DNA of 23,689 nucleotides from CAYPOY01 sp964412395 (GTDB lineage Bacteria; Chloroflexota; Anaerolineae; B4-G1). The stretch's first letter is position 1. The number at the start of each line of letters is the position of its first letter. Positions 1 through 8,100 of this stretch are shown piece by piece. Made by a program: the position numbers and the translations under genes. The stretch is taken from contig CAYPOY010000040.1 in assembly GCA_964412395.1 (NCBI GenBank), forward strand, positions 1 through 23,689. Direction: 5' to 3'. The notes under the pieces were generated by a model. It made no database searches and was not told the origin of the DNA. It worked only from the letters and a program-made list of their open reading frames with translations.

Positions 1-34
1 CTTATTCTACATTAACTTTGCCGGGTGTCCAATT

Positions 35-834
35 CTAGGGGTTCACTACAGGTAACAAGTCTGGTGCAACTCTGTTCAAGCGCTCCACATAGCCGAATAT
101 CCAGGCGGTTTTACTGTCCTTCAGTATTCGCAGAAGCGCAATCTCTTCTTTGGCTCTTTGCTTGGAATGCCGTTTTTTCCTAGCCTCTTTCCAGCATGAC
201 TCGACGTACTCTGCATACTCACGAACATCGGGTATGAAAGAGTCAATGGCCTTCTGTTGAGCTTGCATAACTGCCCACAGAAGCGCTTGTGCTCTTATCG
301 GTCCTATACCTACCTTCTTGACAAACCAATCATCAAATCTGCCTTGGACATNNNNNNNNNNCTCTTGGCAGTTTGCTTTGGATAGGCAGACCCCCTAACA
401 ATATCTGCTTCTATACGAAGATCATCGCGGATTCTGTCTGCAGGTGGAGCTTCGTTTAACTTAAGCAGAGCCTTTCCCTCAATCCCCGAAAACGCTCGAG
501 CACGTATGCGGGCGGTGAATAGGTCTTCCAGAGCTTCGATGTATGCGTTTGTATGCCAGGGGGTGATGTCAGCTTCGTCTGAGGATCCAAAATGAGGATA
601 TAGATGATAGGCCAGGAGCTCCATCTTGGCAGGCACGCTACCAAATGTGGCTTCGTTGATACAATCGACTGGGGCGATGGCGACATTGGCAGCCACTGCG
701 ACGAAGAGGCGGACTGTGTCGACCGATCGAGCCAAGTCGCTGATTTCCTGGGCTCTGTCGGCTACCCGTGCTTCATCGCTGCGACGCATTTCCACAAGAG
801 CGCGACGCCACTCTGCAGGATCGAAGGTTTCCAT
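35..834 (-). CDS. Hypothetical protein, split by a scaffold gap
   Basis: I do not recognise the family. From the ATG at 834 the frame reads METFDPAEWRRALVEMRR and stays open to the gap at 352. Beyond the gap a different frame is open from 349 to the stop at 35: it reads QGRFDDWFVKKVGIGPIRAQ and continues into a charged tail ending PVVNP. Both halves look coding and together give about 260 residues of soluble, mixed-charge protein, so this is probably one gene whose apparent frame change comes from a wrong gap length. An upstream TTG at 909 is also in frame but lies inside the attC-like element, so ATG 834 is preferred; a weak GAGA-type ribosome site precedes it. Base composition is less GC-rich than the genes to the right. 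The gene directly follows the attC-like element, where an integron cassette gene would sit. Confidence 0.55.
352..361. other. Assembly gap (10 N)
   Basis: Ten N bases. The coding frames on the two sides differ by one position, so the true gap is probably not 10 bp, or a base is wrong beside it. Any protein called across it is unreliable at this point. Confidence 0.98.
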
Positions 835-903
835 ACGTTCTTTTCTCTCAGATTGAGGTGTCGCCCCTTGTCTTGTCAGCGATCCTGATTCATACGCCCT
901 GCC

Positions 904-1031
904 ACCCAACCGTGTGCTTCAGCCGCGCCGCGACTTGCGCGGAAAGCCAATCAATTCAATGTGCCTCACGAAGCCAAATCGTGCCGCGATACAAGGCCGC
1001 GAAGCGGCGTCGCCTGCAGCGTGGGTTGGGC
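904..1031 (-). mobile_element. Integron attC-like recombination site
   Basis: Read on the minus strand, the element opens with GCCCAAC (1031-1025), matching the R'' core RYYYAAC, and closes with GTTGGGT (910-904), matching the R' core GTTRRRY. Inside the cores, GCTGCAGGCGACGCC on the 5' arm pairs with GGCGCGGCTGAAGC on the 3' arm. The 5' arm carries one extra A, the unpaired base that gives attC sites their polarity; the same CG-A-CGCC arrangement is known from aadA-type attC sites. The 128-bp length is within the usual attC range. The polarity agrees with the minus-strand genes on both sides, making the 224-aa gene the cassette gene that carries this site. No integrase gene is visible. Confidence 0.72.
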
Positions 1032-1052
1032 GGCCATCTAAATGTGATCTGC

Positions 1053-1727
1053 TCACTCCCTATGAAGCTTACGCACAGCACTTCGCCAACGGCGGGAGTT
1101 CCAGAACCGCAAAATGGCTTTACCGAGAGAATGTTCCGGCACTTTGTAGTGAGAGACGCGGTAGCAACGCAATACAAGGAAAAACGCGACCAGTGCGCAA
1201 ACCATAATTCCGATGGGAGCAGCATAGAACGGCAGTGATGGTATGGGCAGTGTCCCAACGGTGAGCACGGCTAGCAGCAGGTTGAAGACCAGGAAGAAGA
1301 TGCCTACTCTGAGATAGTAGTAGCTCAAGTCGTCTGCGGCAAGCGCACGATGATGAGCCAGGGTTGCCTCATCACTCGTACCAGCGAACAAATCACTCTG
1401 ACGATACTCAAGAATCTTGGAGTAGTTATGGATGGAGTCCGTCAGCAGAAAGACTGAAAGAATGAGACATATATTGGTTGCTCCCAGAGTCAGAAAAAGT
1501 CCTAAAGCCAATACACTCCATCCTGTTGATAGCCACGACCATAGTACCTGACCTGACCCGAAGAACACTCCCAGATTGGCCGAGAACAGCCCAACAATAG
1601 TGTAGACCCCTGTGAGGCCACCTGCTAAGAATGTGATGAGTTGCCTGGTGTGCTGAAGCGACTCAATGCGTAACTTGATGACTTCAATCAACTGTTCCAT
1701 CTCTGAGCCCTCGACTTGTCTTTTCAT
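1053..1727 (-). CDS. Four-helix membrane protein of unknown function
   Basis: A 224-aa protein of unrecognised family. A charged N-terminus (MKRQVEGSEMEQLIEVIKLR) is followed by hydrophobic segments near residues 30-50 and 62-95, a polar loop of about 45 residues (including ILEYRQSDLFAGTSDEA), then two more membrane segments near 140-160 and 165-187, and a basic tail. The helical start, paired membrane segments and cytoplasmic-looking loop resemble small membrane effector or sensor proteins in general, but no catalytic motif is visible. The stop lies 22 bp before the attC-like element, as expected for an integron cassette gene. Codon use is more AT-rich than in the recO region, consistent with transfer. 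ATG 1727 is the first start in frame; no strong ribosome site is seen. Confidence 0.7.
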   Translation of the reverse strand: MKRQVEGSEMEQLIEVIKLRIESLQHTRQLITFLAGGLTGVYTIVGLFSANLGVFFGSGQVLWSWLSTGWSVLALGLFLTLGATNICLILSVFLLTDSIHNYSKILEYRQSDLFAGTSDEATLAHHRALAADDLSYYYLRVGIFFLVFNLLLAVLTVGTLPIPSLPFYAAPIGIMVCALVAFFLVLRCYRVSHYKVPEHSLGKAILRFWNSRRWRSAVRKLHRE

Positions 1728-1860
1728 CAGCTATTGCGTAACTCGTGGCCGCTCAACTACTCAATAGATGGACTATCCGCCCATCGAATCCTGCCGCTTC
1801 AACTTCTGCAGGAACGCGCCCGACCTCACCCCCCGCTCCCGGTGAATGGTATTCAGTGTG
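1728..1860. other. Junction between cassette gene and recO operon
   Basis: A 133-bp spacer. On the minus strand, GTTGAGC (1757-1751) fits the integron core GTTRRRY and lies 24 bp upstream of the 224-aa gene, where a cassette boundary is expected. No matching RYYYAAC partner or paired L boxes lie within the following 100 bp, so this is not an intact attC. It could be an eroded site, a secondary insertion target or chance. Confidence 0.3.
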
Positions 1861-2472
1861 CTACATCACCGGCGGGTAAATCGTGTTCTGTGCAGGACCG
1901 CTCTCCATATAGAGCACATACATAGGCTGCCCTGGCTGGTGGCTGCAACCGACCGGGCGCAGGGTGGTCGTCTTTCCCTCGTACTCCTGGTCATCAACCT
2001 GGAAGCTGTAGGTGATGGTCCAGGGGTGGCGGTTGTTGACCGTCACGTTATAGTTCTGGGTCACGTCCACGATGACGCCCAGGGCCGCCTCGCCCATGCG
2101 CAGCACGTTCAGCGTCTGCTGGGCCTTTCGGTAGCGCCAAATGAGGATGGGGATGCCGGCTCCCAGGAACGCCAGCCCCAGAAGTACGAACACAACGCCG
2201 ACGACTACAACAATCAACGGGATGCCGACCAGCGTAAAGATGATGCCCATAAACAGGAAAACGCCAGCCGCGATACTCCATCCATCCGACGAGAGCTTGC
2301 GCCAGACAAAACTCCCCTTGAAAGCGCGGGGCGTTGGTGGCGGCTCGGGTATATCGGGGACAGGGGGCGGAGCCGAGGCGTCTTCCGGGGGAAGCGGCAG
2401 CGGCCCGCCGCAGTTCTTGCAGTTGTTGCGAAACGTCATATAGTTCGTGCCGCACCAGGGGCAGGTAATCAT
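1861..2472 (-). CDS. Zinc-ribbon membrane protein, DUF3592-like
   Basis: A 203-aa protein. It opens with a zinc ribbon (MITCPWCGTNYMTFRNNCKNC: two Cys pairs, C4/C7 and C18/C21), followed by a proline-rich linker (PPEDASAPPPVPDIPEPPP), two hydrophobic helices near residues 70-120, and a C-terminal beta-rich domain. That domain (VIVDVTQNYNVTVNNRHPW, then TITYSFQVDDQEYEGKTT) resembles DUF3592-type domains, which sit on the non-cytoplasmic face of membrane proteins. The start is fixed by overlap: the ATG at 2472 shares four bases with the recO stop (ATGA), implying translational coupling. Longer reading from upstream starts would run through recO and is rejected. The function is unknown. Confidence 0.8.
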   Translation of the reverse strand: MITCPWCGTNYMTFRNNCKNCGGPLPLPPEDASAPPPVPDIPEPPPTPRAFKGSFVWRKLSSDGWSIAAGVFLFMGIIFTLVGIPLIVVVVGVVFVLLGLAFLGAGIPILIWRYRKAQQTLNVLRMGEAALGVIVDVTQNYNVTVNNRHPWTITYSFQVDDQEYEGKTTTLRPVGCSHQPGQPMYVLYMESGPAQNTIYPPVM

Positions 2473-3293
2473 AGCGATCTCCGGTCTTGGATTCCATTCT
2501 CCCGCCTCAATCGTTTCAGAAAGGCTCCGGCGCTCACCCCGCGTTCCAGGTGGTAGGTGACGTAGTGCTGTATCACGCGCTCCACCTCGGTGTACAGCGC
2601 GGGCGTGATCTGCAGCGTGCGCAGCCTGGAATAAGGACGCCGCTGGCATTTCTGCAGGAACCACAGCCCGTCGGGTGAAAGGGCCAAAATCTCCTGGCGT
2701 GCCCCACGTTCGGCGTAGCAGTTCTTGCACAGCGCCCCGCCTCTTTCCGGGTCGAAGCCATAGGGCCGTTTGTCTTTTGTTGGTTCGCGGGGCTGGAGTG
2801 ATACGTGCCGGTTGTGTTCGCCTACGCAAGCGTTCAGTTCCGGGCGGAAGCCCGCCAGCCCCAACATGTGTTGTTCGTAGAAGCGAGCGATCAGATCCAG
2901 GTCATCGTCCTGGCACAGCCAGGTGAGCGTGTGGTCGAGCAGGTCGAAGAGCGCCGGGCCGCCCTCCCCCTGGGTGAAGAAGCGGTCGAGCAGTTCGACG
3001 GCGTAGCGGGCATACGTCCCGCGCAGCAGGTCGCTGCGCAACAGCGTGTGTGGTTCGGCTAACTCGGCCTGGCTGACAATGTCCCAGGAGTTCTTCACCC
3101 GCGAGACCACGAAATTAGAGCGGGAGAAAAGCTCGACGTGACCTGCCTTCCGGCTGCACAGTTTGCGCGCTCCCTTGACGATGACTTCTATCTTGCCGGA
3201 CGGCGTGCACAGGGTCAGGACGCGGTCGGCCTCGCCCTGGTTGCGTCGGCGCATCACGATGCCCTCGGTACGGTAGAGTCGTTCTCTGCTCAC
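2469..3293 (-). CDS. recO: DNA repair protein RecO
   Basis: RecO works with RecF and RecR to load RecA onto SSB-coated single-stranded DNA during recombinational repair and also anneals single strands. The 274-aa length is normal. The N-terminal OB fold is recognisable (YRTEGIVMRRRNQGEADRVL, then LCTPSGKIEVIVKGARKL), followed by the helical domain (LLRGTYARYAVELLDRFF) and a zinc-binding segment with CKNC near residue 190. The first half of that zinc site reads CVGE, so the usual CxxC there is incomplete. The start is GTG at 3293, about 14 nt downstream of the predicted transcription start. The gene overlaps the zinc-ribbon membrane gene by four bases and is transcribed from the promoter at 3314-3341. 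Confidence 0.93.
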   Translation of the reverse strand: MSRERLYRTEGIVMRRRNQGEADRVLTLCTPSGKIEVIVKGARKLCSRKAGHVELFSRSNFVVSRVKNSWDIVSQAELAEPHTLLRSDLLRGTYARYAVELLDRFFTQGEGGPALFDLLDHTLTWLCQDDDLDLIARFYEQHMLGLAGFRPELNACVGEHNRHVSLQPREPTKDKRPYGFDPERGGALCKNCYAERGARQEILALSPDGLWFLQKCQRRPYSRLRTLQITPALYTEVERVIQHYVTYHLERGVSAGAFLKRLRRENGIQDRRSL

Positions 3294-3313
3294 GTCTGGT
3301 CTCCTGGGGCGTC

Positions 3314-3341
3314 ATTATACCATCCTGACGACGGAGCGCAA
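3314..3341 (-). promoter_or_regulatory. Sigma-70-type promoter of recO
   Basis: On the minus strand, TTGCGC (3341-3336), a 16-bp spacer and a perfect TATAAT (3319-3314), 20 bp before the recO GTG. The same two boxes with the same spacing occur at 15445-15472 upstream of the regulator gene. Confidence 0.75.
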
Positions 3342-3393
3342 AGTGGAGAACGCGGATAGCAGGACAGTAACGGATCAGGGGATGGGTTTCCGG

Positions 3394-4425
3394 TCAATCG
3401 GCGCGGGGCAGCCTCAGCCGGGCGAGGACAGGCCGGTGGTCGGAGAAGCCGTCCCACTCGCCGACCCAGGCGGCTTCCGCCCGCCAGTGGTCGGAGTGGA
3501 AGATGTGGTCAATGCGCACCAACCGGCCGGGGTAGGGGACGCCCCAGAATCGCCCGCCCGTCGTCGGGAAGGTGTGGCCCAGTCCCCATCCCGCCTCGCG
3601 GTAGGCGTCCACCAGGTGCGTTGACAATGTGCGGTAAACCTCGTGCGTTGGGGTCGAGTTCAGGTCGCCCAGTATGACGAGCGGTTCTGGTTGTCCTTCG
3701 ACTGTGTCGAGTATCAACTCGATTTGCTCCTGTCGCCAACAGAAGCTGCGCTCTACACTTCCCCGGTCAAGTCCGGTGAAGGGCCAGGCGTGCACGTTCA
3801 CCACCCGCACGGCCCGCCCGTCGAAATCTACCACGACCGGGCAGGTGCGGCAGAGTACATCCCCGTCCACGGGCTCGACCTGGAGGGGATAGCGGCTCCA
3901 GACGGCTACTTCGGCGTGACAGTCGGCGGGGTGCAGGGGGGTGCGGTAGGGGTAGCGTGCGCCGATCTCTTGCTCCAACTGTCGCGCCAGCAGGGGGGTG
4001 AGTTCCTGGAAGGCGATCAGGTCGGGGTCAGCGTTCGTGACGTTGGCGGCTATTGGGGTGGCGTCGGTGGTGGTAAAGAGTACGTTATAGGTCATAACGG
4101 TCAGGGCAGGACTCTCGGTGTCTGCGTGGGCCACCGGCAATGGAGGCGTCAGGTCGCCGCCGAAGAGTCCGCAGAAGAGCAGGGTGACGATTAGCAACGC
4201 GACCCAGGTCACACGGCGGCGGGCCAGCACGGTCAGAAGCGCCACCAGCGGCAGCGGCGCGAACAGGTAGACCGCGAACCCGTTGACCAGCGCCAGCAGC
4301 CAGAAACCGTCGCCGACGAGGCTGTACGCAATGTACCATCCGATCACCAGGGCCGCGTATAGAAGCGCCAGGCTCGCCGCAATTCGTCTGAACCAACTGC
4401 CTGTCGAGAACTCGGATTGTCTCAT
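3394..4425 (-). CDS. Membrane-anchored EEP-family phosphodiesterase/endonuclease (copy 1)
   Basis: A 343-aa protein with three hydrophobic segments (about 16-38, 41-67 and 71-90) and a C-terminal endonuclease/exonuclease/phosphatase domain predicted outside the membrane. The metal and catalytic residues are all present: MTYN (N114), FQE (E141), VHAW (H212), GDLNSTP (D254, N256), IDHIF (D306) and SDH (D329, H330). The family cleaves phosphodiester or phosphomonoester bonds in nucleic acids, phosphoinositides or sphingomyelin; the substrate here is unknown. The start ATG at 4425 has a strong GGGAGGAG site a few bases upstream. It lies upstream of recO on the same strand, but recO has its own promoter between them. 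A close paralogue is at 15524-16549. Confident of the fold, not of the substrate. Confidence 0.88.
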   Translation of the reverse strand: MRQSEFSTGSWFRRIAASLALLYAALVIGWYIAYSLVGDGFWLLALVNGFAVYLFAPLPLVALLTVLARRRVTWVALLIVTLLFCGLFGGDLTPPLPVAHADTESPALTVMTYNVLFTTTDATPIAANVTNADPDLIAFQELTPLLARQLEQEIGARYPYRTPLHPADCHAEVAVWSRYPLQVEPVDGDVLCRTCPVVVDFDGRAVRVVNVHAWPFTGLDRGSVERSFCWRQEQIELILDTVEGQPEPLVILGDLNSTPTHEVYRTLSTHLVDAYREAGWGLGHTFPTTGGRFWGVPYPGRLVRIDHIFHSDHWRAEAAWVGEWDGFSDHRPVLARLRLPRAD

Positions 4426-4444
4426 TTACTCCTCCCAACACAGC

Positions 4445-4512
4445 GCGACGCACTTCTGCTGTCGAAAACAGCGCCTTTCTGGAAAACCCAGTTTGCGTCA
4501 GAAGTGCGTCGC
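4445..4512. repeat. Palindromic repeat GCGACGCACTTCTG, 40-nt loop
   Basis: A 14-bp perfect inverted repeat: GCGACGCACTTCTG at 4445-4458 and its complement at 4499-4512. The intervening 40 nt contain two smaller hairpins (CTGT/ACAG and CTGG/CCAG). It shares its core with the palindrome at 4779-4812. It resembles a REP-type or miniature element rather than an operator, though it lies just upstream of the EEP gene start. Confidence 0.7.
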
Positions 4513-4778
4513 ACCTTGGCTACGATTGCTATCATACCACGTCCTGCGGCTTCTGGCTGGACGGTTGCCCTACGCTTTCCAGCCGTTCGGCGGACGGAAC
4601 GATGGTGGGATGCATCTACAAGTTATGGGAGAGTATTCCAGATTTGAGGAGAAAGCACCCCCAGGTGCGGCTCAGGGGAGGGCACGCCCGTATGCCGTGT
4701 CGCGTGGACCCGTTCGCACGTGGGCGTGCTCACTCCTCGACAATGAGCGACAGCCCAGGCTGGGCGCACTTCTTAACG
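4513..4778. other. Non-coding interval between palindromes
   Basis: About 265 bp between two related palindromes with no convincing gene. Short open frames exist on both strands but lack ribosome sites, recognisable domains or consistent composition. The matched palindromes at the two ends would suit a non-autonomous element, but no target duplication was identified. Confidence 0.5.
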
Positions 4779-4812
4779 AGGTGCGACGCACTTCTGAAAG
4801 TGCGTCGCACCT
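4779..4812. repeat. Perfect 15-bp hairpin, same core as 4445-4512
   Basis: AGGTGCGACGCACTT (4779-4793), loop CTGA, then its exact complement (4798-4812). It lies 13 bp beyond the stop of the 101-aa secreted protein, so it may act as that operon's 3' end, although no T-run follows on the minus strand. The shared core GTGCGACGCACTT suggests a dispersed repeat family. Confidence 0.8.
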
Positions 4813-4825
4813 TGCGTTGACAATC

Positions 4826-5131
4826 TCAAGCGTTTCGCAGCACCAGGGGGAGGTAGATGCGGTGTTGCACCCCGCCGCCGACCCAGAAGCCGCCGGTCAG
4901 GGTGTAGTCCCCGTCGCCGAGGACACCAGCGTCCGGCTGGCCGGTGGTGCCGCCCAGGGCGTAGGGCAAGATGCCATCTTGCCCTACAGTGCCTCCGCCG
5001 TCCACCGTCCACCAGTCCAGCGTGTAGTCCGGCTCCTGGGCCATAGCCGGGAAGGCAGGGATGAGGGGCAGGATGGCGGCTGCCAGCAGCATCAGGAGCG
5101 GTGTCCGCGTCAGTGTGCAGGTTGCTTTCAT
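4826..5131 (-). CDS. Small secreted protein with C-terminal YLPLVLR motif
   Basis: A 101-aa protein. A Sec signal peptide (about 1-31: basic MKATCTLTR, a hydrophobic run, then FPAMAQ) precedes a Trp- and Gly-rich mature part: DWWTVDGGG, LGGTTGQPDAG, YTLTGGFWVGGG. This pattern is common in small exported proteins of Chloroflexota, and the end (IYLPLVLRNA) matches a C-terminal motif often seen on their secreted proteins; a role in sorting or anchoring is my inference. A strong AAGGAGG site sits over the stop of the preceding 1217-aa surface protein, 12 bp away, so the two genes are almost certainly cotranscribed. The function is unknown; it may be a partner or accessory of the large protein. 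Confidence 0.8.
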   Translation of the reverse strand: MKATCTLTRTPLLMLLAAAILPLIPAFPAMAQEPDYTLDWWTVDGGGTVGQDGILPYALGGTTGQPDAGVLGDGDYTLTGGFWVGGGVQHRIYLPLVLRNA

Positions 5132-5143
5132 CGTTATGCCTCC

Positions 5144-8100
5144 TTACGGGCAGCCGCTGGCGTTGAAGGTGGCGCCCCGCGACACGGCCACGCAGGTCAC
5201 GCTGCCGTTTACCGCGCCACCGACCAGCCGCGAATTGCTGACGGTGATGGCGCCGCCGCTGCGAATGACCGAATTGGTCACACCCTCCAGAACGCCCTGG
5301 GTTACCGTGGCAGTGCCAGCAGTGATGCGTAGACCATAGTTGGTGCCGCCGTTCTCGCCCAGGGCGGTGAGACTTTCGGCCTTCAGCGTGGCGCCGCTGG
5401 ACTGGTTGTAGATGCCGTAGGCGACTCCTCCGCGTCCGGTACAGGAGCCGCCGCGCAGCGTCGCCGCGCCGGAAGAGTTGTGGAGACCATAGTTGTTGGC
5501 AGAGCCGTTCTCGGCCAGGACGGTGAGCCTTTCGGCCTCCAGCGTGGCGCCGCTGCCATAGTTGACGATGCCCCTGGTGGTGTTTCCTCCGCGCCCGATA
5601 AAGGAGCCGCCATATAGCGCTGTTGTACCGTAAAAGTTGTACAGGCCGTAATTGTCGGAGGTGCCGTTCTCGGCCAGGGCGGTGAGACTTTCGGCCTCCA
5701 ACGTGGTGCCGCTGCCATCGTTGTAGATGCCATAAGCATTGCTCCCCCCGCGCCCGGTGAAAGAGCCGTCGCGCAGCGTTGCCGCCGCGCTGTCGTCGTT
5801 GTATAGGCCGTAGTTGAAGGTGCTGCCGTTTTTCCCCAGGGCGGTGACGCTGTCGGCCTCCAGCATAGTACCGCTGTCATCATTGTAGATGCCATAGGCA
5901 TTGGTCCCCCCGCGCCCGGTGAAGGAGCCGCCGCGCAGCGTCGCCGTCGCAACGTCAGAGTTGTACAAGCCATAGTTGTCGCTGCCGTTCTCACCCAGGG
6001 CAGTGACGTTTTCGGCCTCCAGCGTGGTGCCGCTGTATCTGTTGTAAATGCCCCTGGCGTCGCCGTCTCCGCGTCCGGTGAAGGAACCACCGCGTAATGT
6101 CGCGGCCCCTGCGCCCTCGTTGTACAAGCCAAAGTTATTCGTGTCACCGTTCTCGCCCAGTCCGGTGACGCTTTCGGCTCTGAGCGTGGTGCTGTTGTAG
6201 ATGCCACGGGTGTAGGAGCCCCCGCGCCCGGTGAAGGCACCGCCATGCAGTGTTGCTGTTGCACTGGAGGAGTTGTACAGGCCGACGTTAGAGCTACCAG
6301 CGTTCTCCCCCAGTCCGGTGACGCCTTCAGCCTCCAGCTTGGTGCTGCTATCCTTGTTGTAGACGCCATAGGCGCTGCTCCCCCCGCGCGCAGTGAAGGA
6401 GCCACCGTGCAGCATCGCAGACGCGCCGACGCTGTTGTACAGGCCATAGCTGCTACTGCCGGTCTCGGCCAGGACGATGGCGCCTTCAATCCCTAGCATG
6501 GCATTGCTGTTGAGGATGCCATAGGTACTGTTCCCTCCGCGCCCGGTGAAGGAGCCGCCGCGCAGCGTCGCGTCCGCGCTGGAGCCGTTGACCAGGCCGG
6601 TGTTAGAGTTGCTGGCATTCTCACCGAGGGCGGTGACGCTTTCGGCCTCCAGCGTGGTGTTGCTGTCCTCGTTGTAGATGCCCCGGGCGTTGTTCCCCCC
6701 ACGTCCCGTGAAGGAGCCGCCGCGCAGCGTCGCAGCCGCGCCGGACTGGTTGTACAGGCCATAGTTCTCGCTGCCGTTCTCGCTCAGCCCAGTGACGTGC
6801 TGCAGTGTGATACCCGTGCCGCTGCCGGTCAGGAAGATGGCATAATTGCTGATACCTCCTTCTCCTTGAGCCTGGGCCGTCACGTCGGCCACCAGTGTCT
6901 GAGTCGTGCCGTCCATCGCCAACAGGGCCACGTTGCGATAGCCCGTACCGTTGTTGCCTACTGTCAGGTTCCGCAGGCTGACGTGGTCGGCCAGCATCAG
7001 CGTGGCGGTGGTGGGAGGCCAATCGCCGGTGGTGGCGGTGCTGGTGATGACCGTCGCCTCCTGGCCGGCACCTTGCAGGTGGACGTATGGTTTCATCGTC
7101 ACCGTCTCGCTGTAGACCCCCGGCGCCACCCAGACCAGGTAGGGGTTGTCAGCGGCCGCGTCGCCGATGCTATCTACCGCCGCCTGGACGCTGGTGTAAT
7201 CGCCGCCGCTCTGGGCAACCATGATCACGTTGGCGGGCTGCCAGACGTTCCTGTCGTTGATCTGAAAGTTCGCGCTGCCGGTTTGAAAGTTCACGCCGCC
7301 CGTGGCCCGCACCAGGAACTGATTATCGCTGCTGGAGTATAAATCGGCGTCCGTGGAATCGGCCCAGACAAAGGCCCCATCGTGATTGGCCTTGGCCCGC
7401 TGGCCGGCAGCGAAAGCGTAGTCGCCGTGGGCAGCGTTCCAAAAACCTCCGGGCACGGTGGCATAGTCGCTGCTGGCGGCGTTGCCCGCGCCCCCGCCGA
7501 TGGTGGCGCCCTCAGCGCCAACTATGTTGCCGTAACCCCCGCCGACGGTGGCGTAGAGCGTATCTGAGGGGCTGCCAGCGAGACCGGCCCAGTTGCTCAA
7601 GCCGCCGCCCACCGTGCCATAGTTGCCGATGACATAGTTAGGGGAGGTGCTGTTCCCCCCGCCGCCGATGACGGCCCCATACACCCCGGCGTTGACGGTG
7701 TTGCTGACGTGACCGCCGATGAGGTTGGGGCTGGTGGCGTCTGGCTCCAACCTCAGGGCCGGGCTGCCGTTCACCGCCAAAGTCAGGCTCACGTCGTCGG
7801 TGGTGCCCAGGAAGTGTGTAGCAGGGGTGGTGCCGGCGTTGCCAGTGAGGGACCAGTAGTCACCGCCCGCACCGGTGTCGTCGTCGCCGCACTCCCACTG
7901 GCTGGCCGTGTCGTTCCACTCGGCGATCTGGCCGTTGCCGCAGGCCTGGGGCAACCGGTAGGTCGGGGTGATGCTGAACTCGGCGCCGTTCAGGGCCAGC
8001 CCCGTCCCGGCGGTGTAGGTGATGACGTCGTCGCCATCGTCCAGGCCGTCTGGCACGTTGGTCAGGTTGCCCCAGTGAACGCTGGCGGAGCTGCCGGTCT

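Noticed and set aside
2473..2829. N-terminal extension of the zinc-ribbon protein to a start at 2829
   Set aside because: The extension would overlap recO out of frame. The ATG overlapping the recO stop is the natural start.
4283..5332. Plus-strand open frame of 349 codons
   Set aside because: It runs antisense through the EEP gene start, the palindromes and the secreted-protein gene. It has no ribosome site or recognisable domain; it is an effect of high GC.
5383..6489. Minus-strand open frame of 368 codons in another frame of the surface gene
   Set aside because: It exists only because the 159-bp repeats are multiples or near-multiples of three and GC-rich. The residues are low-complexity Ala/Pro/Ser/Arg and the main frame is clearly coding.
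5395..6790. CRISPR-like regular repeats
   Set aside because: Units are about 159 bp, degenerate, fully coding and in frame. There are no short identical repeats with unique spacers.
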